DNA of 64,000 bases from Rhodanobacteraceae bacterium (GTDB lineage: Bacteria; Pseudomonadota; Gammaproteobacteria; Xanthomonadales; Rhodanobacteraceae). Every line of letters starts with the position of its first letter. Position 1 is the first letter of the stretch. Shown here piece after piece: positions 33,402 through 44,769 of this stretch. The translations under genes were made by a program, and so were the position numbers. Below the pieces are notes generated by a model, which was not told the origin of the DNA, searched no databases, and saw only the letters and a list, made by a program, of their open reading frames with translations. The stretch covers positions 3,225,001 to 3,289,000 of the forward strand of contig CP126120.1 in the NCBI GenBank assembly GCA_030123585.1, written 5' to 3'.

Positions 33402-34850
33402 TCACTGCGCGCGCAGACGTTCGCCCGAGCTTGGAATGCGCATCTGCTCGCGGTATTTCGCGACGGTGCGGCGCGCCACGCGGATGCCGCGCTGGTTGAG
33501 TTCCGCGGTGAGGGTCTGGTCCGACAGCGGCTTGCGCGGGTCCTCGCCGTCCACCAGCTTGCGGATCATGGCCTGGATCGCGGTGGCCGAGGCGCTGCCG
33601 CCGTCCTCGGTGGCGACGCTGGACGAGAAGAAATGCTTGAACTCGAAGGTGCCGCGCGGCGTGTGCAAATACTTGCGCGTGGTGACGCGCGAGATCGTGG
33701 ATTCGTGCATGCCGAGTTCCTCGGCGAGTTCACGCATCACCAGCGGTTTCATCGCCTCCGGGCCGAAGTCGAGGAAGGCGCTTTGCGTGCGCACGATCGC
33801 CGAGGCCACCTTGAACAAGGTGTCGGCGCGTGCTTCCAGGCTTTTCATCAGCCAGCGCGCTTCCTGCAGCTGGCCGCGCAGCCACGCCGCGTCGCCGCGC
33901 TGCGCGCGCGCGATCAGGTTGCAATAGTGCTGGTTGATCGCCAGCCGCGGTTGGCAATCGGGCGACAGCGACACCCGCCAGCGCCCGCCCAGCTTGATCG
34001 CATAGGCGTCCGGCGCGATGTATTCCGCCGGCGCCGGACTGAACGCCGAACCGGGGCGCGGGTCGAGCGTGCGGACCAGCGCCGCCGCGGTGGCGGCGTC
34101 GTCCTCGGACACGTTGAGTTTCTTCGCGAGCCTGCCGAAGTCGCGCTTGGCCAGCAGGTCGAGTTCGCTGGCCACGATGCGCCGCGCCAGTTCGCGGCCT
34201 TCGGTCGCGGGATCGAGCTGTTCGAGTTGCACCGCGAGGCAGTCGCCGAGGTCGAGGCTGGCGACGCCGGTCGGGTCGAAATGCTGTACGCGCAAGCGCA
34301 CGGCTTCGACTTCATCCTTGCTGGCTGCGGGTTCCAGTGCGTGCAGGGCCGCGAGCACCGGCTCCAAACCTTCGCGCAGGTAGCCGTCGTCGTCGAGCGC
34401 GTCGATGATCGCCATCGCGATGATGTGTTCGCGGGTGTCGAAGCCGCTGAGGTTGGCCTGCCATTGCAGGTGTTCGCTCAGGCCTTCCGGTGCTGCGTCC
34501 TGGGCTTCGACGGCATCGTCGTCGTCGGAACCGCGGCCGGATTTCGCCCACTCCTGCACCTGTGGCGAGTGTTCGTCCCAGTGTTCGACGTCCTCGCCGG
34601 GCTCGTCGGCCGCCTCGTCGGAGGAAGGTTCGTTGGGTGCGTCGTCGCCGGCGGACTCGGCTTCGCCGCCTTCCGCGCCGTCCATGCCGTCGAGGTCGAT
34701 CAGCGGGTTGGCTTCCGCCAGTTCACGCAGTTCGGCGACCAGTTCCAGTTGCGACAACTGCAACAACCGGATCGCCTGCTGCAGTTGCGGCGTCAGGGAC
34801 AGCGTCTGCGATTGGCGAAGCTGGATGCCCGGTTTCATGGCGACATTCAT
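33402..34850 (-). CDS. rpoN: RNA polymerase sigma-54 factor
   Basis: The 482-residue sigma factor for -24/-12 promoters needs enhancer-binding ATPases. Region I is Gln/Leu-rich (LRQSQTLSLTPQLQQAIRLLQLSQLEL). An acidic region II spans about 55-120 and is unusually rich in Asp/Glu/Ala. The core-binding domain follows, then the HTH with ELGMHESTISRVTTRKYLHTP and the RpoN box ARRTVAKYREQMRIP at the C-terminus. It sits between lptB and hpf, the arrangement common in gammaproteobacteria. Confidence 0.96.
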   Translation of the reverse strand: MNVAMKPGIQLRQSQTLSLTPQLQQAIRLLQLSQLELVAELRELAEANPLIDLDGMDGAEGGEAESAGDDAPNEPSSDEAADEPGEDVEHWDEHSPQVQEWAKSGRGSDDDDAVEAQDAAPEGLSEHLQWQANLSGFDTREHIIAMAIIDALDDDGYLREGLEPVLAALHALEPAASKDEVEAVRLRVQHFDPTGVASLDLGDCLAVQLEQLDPATEGRELARRIVASELDLLAKRDFGRLAKKLNVSEDDAATAAALVRTLDPRPGSAFSPAPAEYIAPDAYAIKLGGRWRVSLSPDCQPRLAINQHYCNLIARAQRGDAAWLRGQLQEARWLMKSLEARADTLFKVASAIVRTQSAFLDFGPEAMKPLVMRELAEELGMHESTISRVTTRKYLHTPRGTFEFKHFFSSSVATEDGGSASATAIQAMIRKLVDGEDPRKPLSDQTLTAELNQRGIRVARRTVAKYREQMRIPSSGERLRAQ

Positions 34851-34970
34851 GAACGATCGCCTGCATCCTATAACGCGGCAGCGACCGTGGGTAGCCCAAC
34901 GGCACGCATTTTGCTTGGGAGACGGCCGGGAAGCTGACCTGGGTCACGGGATTTATGCGATCAGGGATGA

Positions 34971-35690
34971 TCACAATCTAAATTCGTGACCGAGGTACAC
35001 CTCGCGCACCTGCTTGTTGGCGAGGATTTCGGCCGGCGTGCCGCGCGCCAGCACCTTGCCTTCGTTGAGGATGTAGGCGTGCTCGCAGATGCCTAGCGCC
35101 TCACGCACGTTGTGGTCGGTGACCAGCACGCCGATGCCGCGGTCGCGCAGGTGTCGCACGATGCGCTGGATCTCGCCCACCGAAATGGGATCGACGCCGG
35201 CGAACGGTTCGTCCAGCAGCATGAAGCGCGGGTTGGCCGCCAGCGCGCGCGCGATTTCGACGCGGCGACGCTCGCCGCCCGACAGGCTGATGCCTTTCTG
35301 GCCGGCGATGTGGCTGATCTTCAGTTCGTCCAGCAAGGATTCCAGTTCGCCGCGGCGCCGCTGTGCGTCGAGATCGGTGCGCAACTCCAGCACCGCCAGC
35401 ACGTTGTCGGCCACCGACAGCCGCCGGAACACCGAGGCTTCCTGCGGCAGGTAGCCGATGCCCTTGCGCGCGCGCTGGTGCATCGGCAGGCCGGTGATGT
35501 CCTCGCCGTCCAGCGTGATGCGTCCGCCGTCCGGTTCGATCAGGCCGACCACCATGTAGAAACACGTCGTCTTGCCGGCGCCGTTGGGCCCGAGCAGACC
35601 GACGACTTCGCCTTGCCGGATCTCGAAGCCGAAATCCTGCACCACTTGGCGCGTACGGAAACTTTTCTGCAGCCCTTGCGCGACCAGCAT
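34971..35690 (-). CDS. lptB: LPS export ABC transporter ATPase LptB
   Basis: This 239-residue ATPase of the LptB2FG complex extracts LPS from the inner membrane. It shows Walker [10 protein letters not shown], the Q-loop [15 protein letters not shown], signature [15 protein letters not shown], Walker [18 protein letters not shown] and the H-loop His of GVLVTDHNV. LptB-specific features include the [13 protein letters not shown] stretch. It begins 3 nt after lptA ends; rpoN follows after 120 nt in which I see no other gene. Confidence 0.96.
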   Translation of the reverse strand: MLVAQGLQKSFRTRQVVQDFGFEIRQGEVVGLLGPNGAGKTTCFYMVVGLIEPDGGRITLDGEDITGLPMHQRARKGIGYLPQEASVFRRLSVADNVLAVLELRTDLDAQRRRGELESLLDELKISHIAGQKGISLSGGERRRVEIARALAANPRFMLLDEPFAGVDPISVGEIQRIVRHLRDRGIGVLVTDHNVREALGICEHAYILNEGKVLARGTPAEILANKQVREVYLGHEFRL

Positions 35691-35693
35691 GGG

Positions 35694-36320
35694 TCAATGC
35701 GATCCTGCGGTTGACGCAGGTGCAGGCGGGGCCGAAACCGGCGCGGACGGCACGGAACTTGAGGCCGGCGGCGCGGTTGCCGGCGCAGGCTTGGCGGGCG
35801 CAGCCTTGGGCTGGAACGTCATGTGTACCTGCCCGCCGATGCCGCCTTCGCCAACCATCTGGCCACTGTCGGTGTTGTAGGTCAATTTCGCGCCATGGAA
35901 CTCGCCGCGGCCTTGCTGAACGACAGTGGCGTGGCCGGTGAGGACTATGGTGTTCTCGGCGACCAGATATTCGATGGTGTCGGCCGAGCCGTTGACCATG
36001 CTGCCGTTGTCGAGTTGCTGTTGGAACTTCGCTGGCGAGCCGGTGACGATCGCATGATCCCATTCACCCTGCTGGTTCTCGTAGCCAATCGCCTTGTCGC
36101 CTAGGATGGCCATGCTGCCTTGAGTGATCTTGACGTGGCCAATCAGCGTGACCTGGCCGTTGCCGCCAAGGGTCGCAACTTGGCGGTCGGCCTTGACGTC
36201 GATCTTTGCTTGCCGATCCGACTTTAGTGCCCAGGCACTTCCGCATGTCGCAAGCGTTGCAATGGCCAGCAACGCGCACTCAATCTTTTTTCTGGTTAGG
36301 TGTGAACGTGCCGTGGACAT
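35694..36320 (-). CDS. lptA: LPS transport periplasmic protein LptA
   Basis: The 208-residue protein forms part of the periplasmic LPS bridge. It has a signal peptide (about 1-31, ALLAIATLATCGSAWA), then the OstA/LptA beta-jellyroll: QAKIDVKADRQVATLGGNGQ, VTLIGHVKITQGSMAILGDKA, DTIEYLVAENTIVLTGHATV. The last ~40 residues are an Ala/Pro/Ser-rich tail (PKAAPAKPAPATAPP and on) that is not part of the fold. The start overlaps the end of lptC by 41 nt, so the two should be translationally coupled. Confidence 0.9.
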   Translation of the reverse strand: MSTARSHLTRKKIECALLAIATLATCGSAWALKSDRQAKIDVKADRQVATLGGNGQVTLIGHVKITQGSMAILGDKAIGYENQQGEWDHAIVTGSPAKFQQQLDNGSMVNGSADTIEYLVAENTIVLTGHATVVQQGRGEFHGAKLTYNTDSGQMVGEGGIGGQVHMTFQPKAAPAKPAPATAPPASSSVPSAPVSAPPAPASTAGSH

Positions 36321-36858
36321 CGGAGAGCAACTCCAGGGTGCTGGTATCGAAGTCGGCCTTCATGCCGACGCCGGTGAGTATAGAGCCGGGTTCCTGTATC
36401 ACGCTGGGCGCCTCGGTGGCCATGCGCTTGTCCTGGGTCCACACGGTGGCGTCGGCGGTGTGGATTTCGGCTTCGGAAATGCGGGCCTTGGGCGGCCTGC
36501 GCATGTCGACCTTGCCGATCAGCTTGACCAGGGTGTTGTCGGCACTGATCCACGCGTACTGCGAGGTGCCGTTCCAGTCGGAGCCGTCGCTGGCGACGAA
36601 CAGGTATTTCGGTGCGTTCACGTACAACGAGTCGTTGCCCTCGCGGCGCGCGAGGTGCGGCGAGGTCATGCTGAAGGCGAGCTTGCCGTCCTTGCCGAAC
36701 GCGTGCAGGGTGAAATCGTCGAGTTCGTAGCTCGAACGCGGCGGACCGACGATCGCGACCGGCTTGGGCGGCGGCCGCAGCCACCACACCAGCAACTGCG
36801 TGATCGCCGCGGCGACCGCCAGCGCGACCAGCCAGACGACGGTGCGGCGATCCCTCAT
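36280..36858 (-). CDS. lptC: LPS export protein LptC
   Basis: This 192-residue inner-membrane protein receives LPS from LptB2FG and hands it to LptA. It has one N-terminal membrane helix (about 6-25, VVWLVALAVAAAITQLLVWW) and a periplasmic jellyroll with SSYELDDFTLHAFGKDGKL, TSPHLARREGNDSLYVNAP and SEAEIHTADATVWTQDKRM. ATG 36858 overlaps the kdsC stop codon by 4 nt and gives the usual LptC length; longer in-frame upstream sequence is out of family. The order kdsD-kdsC-lptC-lptA-lptB matches E. coli. Confidence 0.9.
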   Translation of the reverse strand: MRDRRTVVWLVALAVAAAITQLLVWWLRPPPKPVAIVGPPRSSYELDDFTLHAFGKDGKLAFSMTSPHLARREGNDSLYVNAPKYLFVASDGSDWNGTSQYAWISADNTLVKLIGKVDMRRPPKARISEAEIHTADATVWTQDKRMATEAPSVIQEPGSILTGVGMKADFDTSTLELLSDVHGTFTPNQKKD

Positions 36859-37370
36859 GCCGCTTGCGCCGCCAGGATCAGGTCGCACACTTCGCGCGCG
36901 GCGCCTGCGCCGCCGCGTGCGCGGGTCTGCCAGTGCGCCGCGTCCACGACTTCGGGGCGCGCGTCGGCGACCGCGATCGCAAGTCCGCAGATCGCCATCG
37001 GCGCGAGGTCGGGCTCGTCGTCGCCGACGTAGCAGGCCTGTTCGGCCGCCAGGCCCGAACCGTGCAGCACGTCCTGGAGGCAGCCCAGCTTGTCCGTCTT
37101 GCCCTGGTAAGCGTGGACGATGCCGAGCTGCTCCGCGCGCAGTTCCACGGCGTGGCTGATGCGCGAGCTGATGATCGCGACCTCGATCCCGCGTTCGCGC
37201 AGCCGCTTGATGCCGAGCCCGTCGTGGACGTGGAACGCCTTGATCTCGCGGCCGTCCTCGGTGAACCACAAGCGGCCGTCGGTGAGCGTGCCGTCCACGT
37301 CGAACGCGACCAGCTTGATCTTGGCGGCGCGGGCTATGACGTCGGCGGGAATATTGTTAGAGGCGGTCAT
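36855..37370 (-). CDS. kdsC: 3-deoxy-D-manno-octulosonate-8-phosphate phosphatase
   Basis: The 171-residue HAD phosphatase hydrolyses Kdo-8-phosphate to Kdo for the LPS core. The nucleophile motif is VAFDVDGTLTDGRLWF; motif II reads VAIISSRISHAVELRAEQLGI (ISSR replaces the more usual ITGR); GKTDKL holds the Lys, and YVGDDEPDLAPM the acidic motif. CDLILAAQAA ends the protein in the KdsC manner without an additional cap domain. It lies 156 nt after kdsD, a gap in which I see no gene. Confidence 0.94.
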   Translation of the reverse strand: MTASNNIPADVIARAAKIKLVAFDVDGTLTDGRLWFTEDGREIKAFHVHDGLGIKRLRERGIEVAIISSRISHAVELRAEQLGIVHAYQGKTDKLGCLQDVLHGSGLAAEQACYVGDDEPDLAPMAICGLAIAVADARPEVVDAAHWQTRARGGAGAAREVCDLILAAQAA

Positions 37371-37526
37371 GGATGGCCGGGACTATGAGATCGATCTGAA
37401 ACGGTCGCGAGCGAAGGCAGGTCGCGCGTCGCCGGAGCGCAGGAAGCGGAGTGTACACGTCAGTACATGAGCATTCCGAGCACCGCCGGCGCGCGAGATG
37501 CCGAGCGCAGCAGGTTCCAGGCGATC

Positions 37527-38549
37527 TCAGACCACCCGCGCGCGCAACAGATCGTGAATGTTCAACGCGCCGACCACATGCCGAGTCTCGTCCACCACCA
37601 GCAGCGCGTGGATCTTGTGGGTTTCCATCATCTGCGCGGCCTCGGCCGCCAGCTTGTCGGGGTCGATCACCTTGGGGTTGCGGCTCATCGCGCCGCTGAC
37701 CCGGGCGGCGCGCAGGTCGACGCCGTGGTCGTCCAGCATGCGGCGCAGGTCGCCGTCGGTGAACACGCCGAGCAGCTTGCCGGCGGCGTCCACGATCGCG
37801 GTCATGCCGAGGCCCTTGCGCGACATTTCCATCAGGGCTTCGGTCAGGGTGGCGTCGGCGTGCACCGTCGGAATCGCGTCGCCGGTGTGCATTACGTCGG
37901 CGATCTTCAGCAAGCGGCGTCCGAGCGCGCCGGCCGGGTGCGAGCGCGCGAAATCGTCGGCGGTGAAGCCGCGCGCTTCCAGCAGCGCGATCGCGAGCGC
38001 GTCCCCCAGTACCAGCGCGGCAGTGGTGCTGGCGGTGGGCGCGAGGCCCAGCGGGCAGGCTTCGGTGGATACGCTGGCGTCGAGGTGGGCGTCGGCGTCC
38101 TGCGCGAGCGAAGAGCGCGGATTGCCGGTCATCGCGATCAGCGCGTTGCCTTGGCGCTTCAGGAACGGGAGGATGGTCAGGACTTCCTCGGTTTCGCCGG
38201 AGTTCGACAACAGCAGCACCACGTCGTGCTGCGTGATCATGCCGATGTCGCCGTGGCTGGCTTCGCCCGGGTGCACGTAGAACGCGGGAGTGCCGGTGGA
38301 GGCGAGGGTGGCGGCGATCTTGCGCGCGATGTGCCCGGACTTGCCCATGCCGGACACCACCACGCGTCCCGAACAGGCGAGGATCAGGCGGCAGGCCTTG
38401 CTGAAATCGCCGTCGATGCGGGCTTCGAGATCAGTGATGGCTCCGGACTCGATGCGGATGACCTTGCGCGCGCTGGCAATCAGCGCGCCGCGGTCCTGAT
38501 CGCGACCGGAATACCCCACAGCGGAAGCTGGAGCGGTGCGCGCGTTCAT
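37527..38549 (-). CDS. kdsD: D-arabinose 5-phosphate isomerase
   Basis: The 340-residue enzyme converts ribulose-5-P to arabinose-5-P, the first step to Kdo. The SIS domain (about 45-185) has RVVVSGMGKSGHIARKIAATL and VVLLLSNSGETEEVL, and HPAGALGRRLL is a family hallmark. A CBS pair follows (about 215-340, IADVMHTGDAIPTV and GVFTDGDLRRML). AGGAG precedes ATG 38549. It is divergent from ibaG-murA across a 146-nt region and heads the long minus-strand LPS/rpoN/PTS run. Confidence 0.94.
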   Translation of the reverse strand: MNARTAPASAVGYSGRDQDRGALIASARKVIRIESGAITDLEARIDGDFSKACRLILACSGRVVVSGMGKSGHIARKIAATLASTGTPAFYVHPGEASHGDIGMITQHDVVLLLSNSGETEEVLTILPFLKRQGNALIAMTGNPRSSLAQDADAHLDASVSTEACPLGLAPTASTTAALVLGDALAIALLEARGFTADDFARSHPAGALGRRLLKIADVMHTGDAIPTVHADATLTEALMEMSRKGLGMTAIVDAAGKLLGVFTDGDLRRMLDDHGVDLRAARVSGAMSRNPKVIDPDKLAAEAAQMMETHKIHALLVVDETRHVVGALNIHDLLRARVV

Positions 38550-38598
38550 GCGAAGCAACTCCTGTGTCGGCGTTCTGCCATCGCGCGATTTCCAGTAA

Positions 38599-40191
<1,593 letters not shown>

Positions 40192-40231
40192 CGCGCGGCC
40201 GTGCCCGTCGATTGAAGGATGAAGGCGACAC

Positions 40232-41401
40232 ATGAAGACGTTGCTTTCGGGATTTGTCTGGCTCGCTTTTTGTCTCTCGTGCGTATCCGCCGCCTACGGT
40301 GCGGCCTGTCCCGCGCCGGCGAACGCAAGTTCCGTCGCGTTGCCTGAACACCCGTTCGGGATGGCCGTTTCCACGGATGGTTGCTGGATGTTCGTCGCAA
40401 TGGCCGGCAAGCCCGGCGGTGCCATTGCGGTGCTGCACGATGAAAACGGCAGCTTCTCGATCAAGCAGACCGTCAAACTGCGTGGCGATGGCGACGGCGA
40501 AGCGTTGACGCACGATGGCAAGCTGCTTTTCGTCGCCGAAGGCCGCGATGTCGCGGCGTTCGATGTCGCCGATCTGGAGCAGGCTTCCGCAAATCCGTTG
40601 ATCGGTTACCTCAAGACTGGTCGCGACACGGGTGCGGTGTACGTCATCACGAATCTGGACGACTCGCTGTTGTTTGTCAGCGAGGAACACAGTCGCTCGC
40701 TCGGCGTTTACGATCTCCGCAAATGGAGCGCCGACGGCTTTCGCGGCGATCCGCTGATCGGCAGTGTTCCGACTGCCTGGGCTCCAGTCGGCTTGGCGCT
40801 TTCGCCAGACGGCCGCTGGCTGTACGTCACCAGTCAGGTTGCGTTGCCCCAGTGGGGCTTTCCGAGCACATGCAAACCCGAAGCGCGCGTGGAGCGGGAG
40901 CATTCGCAAGGACTGCTGGAGCGTGTGGACATCGCGGAAGCGGCGGCGCACCCCGATCGCAGCGTTGCCGGCGGAGTGCAGGCGGGATGCAACCCGGTTC
41001 GGGTAGCGGTGTCGCCGGACGGTGCATGGCTTTGGGTGACGGCTCGCGACAGTAACGCGTTGCTGCGCATTCCGGCGAGCAGTTTGACGTCGAAGTCCGA
41101 CATTACGGTGTCAAGCTTCGACGTCGGCGGCAGTCCCGTCGGCGTCGCGGTGCGCCCGGATGGCGACCAGGTATGGGTGGCCCTGTCCAACCGGTTCGCG
41201 AAGGCGGGTCACGACAACAAGGGGCGCGAACTCGTCGGGCTCATCGGCACGAACAACCCGGATGCTTCGGTCAATACGGTCAGCGAACCGGCAGCCGGAT
41301 TTCCACGCGAACTGATGTTTCTCCCGGACGGCGCAACGCTGGCTGTTGGTCTTTTCCAGGACAACCGCATCGACTTTTTCACGACGCCCCCTTCGTCTTG
41401 A
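40232..41401 (+). CDS. Exported YVTN-type beta-propeller protein
   Basis: The 389-residue protein has a signal peptide (1-24, LSGFVWLAFCLSCVSAAYGA). Blades with the YVTN/lactonase-like pattern recur: HPFGMAVSTDGCWMFVAMAG, ALTHDGKLLFVAEGRDVAAFDV, APVGLALSPDGRWLYVTSQV, NPVRVAVSPDGAWLWVTARD, SPVGVAVRPDGDQVWVALSN and PRELMFLPDGATLAVGLFQD. This suggests a six- or seven-bladed propeller in the periplasm or outside. Cys residues outside the blades could form disulfides. No catalytic residues can be assigned, and the function is unknown. It converges on the DUF3108 gene 26 nt away. Confidence 0.78.
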   Translation: MKTLLSGFVWLAFCLSCVSAAYGAACPAPANASSVALPEHPFGMAVSTDGCWMFVAMAGKPGGAIAVLHDENGSFSIKQTVKLRGDGDGEALTHDGKLLFVAEGRDVAAFDVADLEQASANPLIGYLKTGRDTGAVYVITNLDDSLLFVSEEHSRSLGVYDLRKWSADGFRGDPLIGSVPTAWAPVGLALSPDGRWLYVTSQVALPQWGFPSTCKPEARVEREHSQGLLERVDIAEAAAHPDRSVAGGVQAGCNPVRVAVSPDGAWLWVTARDSNALLRIPASSLTSKSDITVSSFDVGGSPVGVAVRPDGDQVWVALSNRFAKAGHDNKGRELVGLIGTNNPDASVNTVSEPAAGFPRELMFLPDGATLAVGLFQDNRIDFFTTPPSS

Positions 41402-41427
41402 CGCCCGATGAAGGTTTGGAGCGACTG

Positions 41428-42135
41428 TCAGTGCGCTGACCAGCTTTCCAACTCCAGCGAAAACGCATTCTTGTCGCGTTGGTCGATCTTGACCGGCGCG
41501 GGCAGTTTCGCCGGCGCGAACCAGGCCTCGATGCCTTCGCCGCCATCGCTGCGGCTGACGCGGATGGCATTGAAGCTGCCCGCCGGCACGCGCACGTCCT
41601 GCTTGCCCTGCGTGGCATAGTGCTGGGTTTCGATGCGGTCGCGTACCGCGACCGGCAAGGTGAAGGTGGTCCTGCCTGCGGCGAGTCCGGCTGCGAGCGC
41701 CAGCGGAACCGTGTGGCGTTCGATCGCACCTGGCTGTGTCGGGAAACGGAACGCGCCGTTGTCGTTTACCTCGATGCTGTGGCTGGACCAGTCGAAACGC
41801 ACGCTGCGGTGCTTCTGCTTGAGCGCGGACTGCATCGTGTAGTCGTAGCTGATGCCCTGCGGTGAATCGCCGATCCATTTGAAGACGGAGACTTCCCGCG
41901 TGCTGGCGGCAAGCAGCGAGGCGAGCCCTGCGGTGCCCTGGCTCTGCGTGGTGAACGTCCAGGCATCGTTGGCGCCGGGTGCGAGCGTGAGCGTCGCTTC
42001 GCCGATCGGCGCGCCGTTCTGCAGCACGCGGTAATGCGCGGTGAACGCGGGCACGGGCGGCGCGGCGATGGCGGAACCGAACGCCGTCGTCAGCACGACG
42101 GCAAGCAGCAATCCGGAAAGACGATGGCGGCGCAT
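41428..42135 (-). CDS. DUF3108 domain protein, exported
   Basis: The 235-residue protein has a signal peptide (1-24, LSGLLLAVVLTTAFGSAIA). The pattern FTAHYRVLQNGAPIGEATLTL, QSALKQKHRSVRFDWSSHSI, ALAAGLAAGRTTFTLPV and a terminal KIDQRDKNAFSLELESW fits DUF3108, a periplasmic beta-rich family often located by purN/purM. The function is not known. It lies 61 nt downstream of purN in the same direction. ATG 42135 marks the signal peptide start. Confidence 0.85.
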   Translation of the reverse strand: MRRHRLSGLLLAVVLTTAFGSAIAAPPVPAFTAHYRVLQNGAPIGEATLTLAPGANDAWTFTTQSQGTAGLASLLAASTREVSVFKWIGDSPQGISYDYTMQSALKQKHRSVRFDWSSHSIEVNDNGAFRFPTQPGAIERHTVPLALAAGLAAGRTTFTLPVAVRDRIETQHYATQGKQDVRVPAGSFNAIRVSRSDGGEGIEAWFAPAKLPAPVKIDQRDKNAFSLELESWSAH

Positions 42136-42196
42136 GGTGTTCGACGTGGCGGATGCAGTTGCCGCGCAGCCTGACGCGGCGAGCCTGAACGCAGGC

Positions 42197-42859
42197 TCAC
42201 GCCGCGAGCAGGTGTCCGCTTTCGTCGAGCCGCAGCGGTGCCGGGATCGGGCGGCCGTGAAACAAGACTTTGCCGTCGTGTTCGCGCACCGCGCCGCGCG
42301 CGATCGCATCCACGCATGCGGTGAGCAGGGCGTGTTCGCTGGACAACAGGCGCGCAGCCAGCGAATCCTCGGTATCGCCGGGACGAACGTCGATGCGCGC
42401 CTGTGCGATCACCGGACCGCCGTCGAGTTCTGAACTGACGAAGTGCACGCTGGCGCCGTGTTCCTTGTCGCCGGCTTTCAACGCGCGCCGGTGGGTGTGC
42501 AGTCCGCGGTATTTCGGCAGCAGCGAGGGATGGATGTTGATCATGCGGCCTTGCCATTGCGCCGTCACCGCGGCATCGATGATCCGCATGTAGCCGGCCA
42601 GCACCACCAGTTGCGCGCCGCTGGCGGCGACGTTCGCGAACAGCGCTTCGTCGAATTCGCGGCGCGAGGCGAAGGTTTTCGGATCCAGTGCAAACGTCGG
42701 GATGCCGTGCGCCTCGGCGTTGCGCAGCGCCGGCGCGTCGGCCTTGTCGCCCGCGACCAGCACGATGTTGATCGGGAGCTTGCCGCTTTCGCGCGCATCG
42801 ATCAGCGCCGCGAGATTGCTGCCGCGGCCGGAGGCGAGTACCGCGACAGGAAGGGTCAT
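42197..42859 (-). CDS. purN: Phosphoribosylglycinamide formyltransferase
   Basis: The 220-residue enzyme transfers a formyl group from 10-formyl-THF to GAR, step 3 of purine synthesis. Family motifs are [15 protein letters not shown] (phosphate loop), [10 protein letters not shown], and the catalytic set Asn/His/Asp in [20 protein letters not shown], then [18 protein letters not shown]. It overlaps the purM end by 4 nt (ATGA), the usual purM-purN coupling. Confidence 0.95.
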   Translation of the reverse strand: MTLPVAVLASGRGSNLAALIDARESGKLPINIVLVAGDKADAPALRNAEAHGIPTFALDPKTFASRREFDEALFANVAASGAQLVVLAGYMRIIDAAVTAQWQGRMINIHPSLLPKYRGLHTHRRALKAGDKEHGASVHFVSSELDGGPVIAQARIDVRPGDTEDSLAARLLSSEHALLTACVDAIARGAVREHDGKVLFHGRPIPAPLRLDESGHLLAA

Positions 42860-43899
42860 GCGATGTGGACGCGCTGGTCGCCGGAAGCCATGGTCACTTC
42901 GCCGATGGGCCAGCTTTGCAGGCCGGATTTCCCCAGCGCGTCACGCACGCCGGCCACGTCGGCGGGTGCGAGGACCAGCGTGAAGCCGATCCCGCAATTG
43001 AAGGTGCGCCACATTTCCTCGCGCGGCACCTTGCCTTCGCGTTGCAGCCAGTCGAACACGTGCGGCAGTTGCCACGTTGATGCGTCGATCGCGAGGCCGA
43101 GCCCGTCGGGCACCACGCGGATGATGTTTTCCTGCAAACCGCCGCCGGTGATGTGGGCCATGCCGTGGATCGTGCCCGGCCGCGCGCGCAGCAGCGCGAG
43201 GATCGGCTTCACGTAGATCGTGGTCGGCGCCATCAGCGCGTCGGCCAGCGTCACGCCATCGAGTTTCAGGTCGAACGGCGAACCGGCGCGCTCGACGATC
43301 TTGCGGATCAGCGAGAAACCGTTGGAATGCGGACCGCTGGACGCGATGCCGAGGATCACGTCGCCCGCGCGGATCGCGCTGCCGTCGATGATTTCCGATT
43401 TCTCGACGGCGCCGACATTGAAACCCGCGAGGTCGTATTCGCCCGGCGGATACATGTCCGGCATCTCGGCAGTTTCGCCGCCGACCAGCGCGCAGCTGGC
43501 CAGTTCGCAACCCTTGGCGATGCCGCCGACCACCGCGACGGTGGTGTCCACGTCGAGCTTGCCGGTGGCGAAGTAGTCGAGGAAGAACAGCGGTTCCGCG
43601 CCCTGCACCAGCACGTCATTGACGCACATGCCCACGAGGTCGATGCCGATCGTGTCGTGGCGATTCAACTGCTGCGCCAGTTTCAATTTGGTGCCGACAC
43701 CGTCGGTGCCCGACACCAGCACCGGTTCGCGATATTTTTTGGAAAGGTCGAACAGCGCGCCGAAACCGCCGAGTCCGCCCATCACTTCCGGACGGAACGT
43801 TTTGCCGACCAGCGGCTTGATGCGTTCGACCACCGCGTTGCCGGCGTCGATGTCCACGCCCGCGGCGCGGTAGGAGAGGGCTTCGTCACGGGAATTCAC
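42856..43899 (-). CDS. purM: Phosphoribosylformylglycinamidine cyclo-ligase
   Basis: The 347-residue AIR synthetase catalyses step 5 of purine synthesis. Recognised segments are [89 protein letters not shown] and [15 protein letters not shown]. The start is read as GTG at 43897-43899, which gives the family N-terminus; the next upstream in-frame start would add ~55 unrelated residues. It is divergent from the DUF2066 gene. Confidence 0.94.
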   Translation of the reverse strand: MNSRDEALSYRAAGVDIDAGNAVVERIKPLVGKTFRPEVMGGLGGFGALFDLSKKYREPVLVSGTDGVGTKLKLAQQLNRHDTIGIDLVGMCVNDVLVQGAEPLFFLDYFATGKLDVDTTVAVVGGIAKGCELASCALVGGETAEMPDMYPPGEYDLAGFNVGAVEKSEIIDGSAIRAGDVILGIASSGPHSNGFSLIRKIVERAGSPFDLKLDGVTLADALMAPTTIYVKPILALLRARPGTIHGMAHITGGGLQENIIRVVPDGLGLAIDASTWQLPHVFDWLQREGKVPREEMWRTFNCGIGFTLVLAPADVAGVRDALGKSGLQSWPIGEVTMASGDQRVHIA

Positions 43900-43995
43900 G
43901 GAAAGGTCCGGGCAAACGTCGGGCAACGGCGGGACCGGCAATGATAGACGCTGGGGCCGCGATTGGGCAGACTTGCGGTTGTTCGAGCGGAGTGC

Positions 43996-44682
43996 ATGGC
44001 CATGCTGCGAATCCTGTTGTCCCTGCTGCTGGCGTCCGGCCTGGTCGCGGGCGCTGCGGCGCAAACCGCGCCGCCTGCAAGCGCCGGCACGTCTCCGGCT
44101 GCTTCGGCCAACCTGTATTCGGCCACCGTGCCGGTGGCCGGCACCAGCGATGCCCAGCGCAATGCCGCGATTTCCGCGGCGTTCACCCAGGTGTTGCAGC
44201 AGCTATCGCCCGGGTTCGCGGCAACCCCGGACATGCTGGCGCAGGCGTCGGGCTATGTGCGCGACTTCCACTACCGCCGCGCGGCGTCCGGCCCCGGACT
44301 GGAATTGCAGGTGGATTTCGACCCCGGCGCGGTGGGTCGCCTGGTCGCCGCGAACCAGGGCAGCAGTGCGGCTGCGGGCACGGCGGCGCCTGCTTCCGGC
44401 ACCACCGCCGCGGTGGCGGCGCAGGACGGCAGCGGTACCCTGTGGGTGGACGGCATCGGCGACAGCCACGCGTTCGCCAGCCTGCTTTCGACCTTGCGCG
44501 GCGACAGCGCGTTGCACGACGTGGTCCCGGTGGCCGCGCAAGGCGACGGCGTGCTGCTGCACGTGAGCTTCGACCAGCCGTTGGCGACCGTGCTGGCCGG
44601 CCTTGCCGGACCCGGCGGACACCTGACGCCGGAAGCCCAGCCGCATCCCGGCGCGGATGCTTCATTGCGCTGGGAGCCTTGA
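43996..44682 (+). CDS. DUF2066 domain protein, exported
   Basis: The 228-residue protein has a signal peptide ([20 protein letters not shown]). The DUF2066-type stretch [30 protein letters not shown] is followed by RDFHYRR and [17 protein letters not shown]. The second half is Ala/Gly-rich with a ferredoxin-like repeat [22 protein letters not shown]2066 genes lie next to purM and hda in many gammaproteobacteria; the function is unknown. ATG 43996 or the next codon pair (44002) may be used; 43963 is a less likely GTG/ATG start. Confidence 0.8.
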   Translation: MAMLRILLSLLLASGLVAGAAAQTAPPASAGTSPAASANLYSATVPVAGTSDAQRNAAISAAFTQVLQQLSPGFAATPDMLAQASGYVRDFHYRRAASGPGLELQVDFDPGAVGRLVAANQGSSAAAGTAAPASGTTAAVAAQDGSGTLWVDGIGDSHAFASLLSTLRGDSALHDVVPVAAQGDGVLLHVSFDQPLATVLAGLAGPGGHLTPEAQPHPGADASLRWEP

Positions 44683-44769
44683 CACGGGTACGGCACGCAC
44701 GGCCGGGCCCGGTGGCTTGAGCGTGCGGGCGGCGGCCCGACGGCGCGTGCGGGAACGACACGGAAGGAC

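Noticed and set aside
33193..33405. 70-codon minus-strand frame between rpoN and hpf, starting in an ATG/GTG overlap with the rpoN stop codon
   Set aside because: No ribosome-binding site specific to it and no recognisable fold; the region instead carries the hpf leader. Kept out for lack of support.
37371..37526. Possible small gene between kdsD and kdsC
   Set aside because: Only short frames without start signals; the gap probably is plain spacer.
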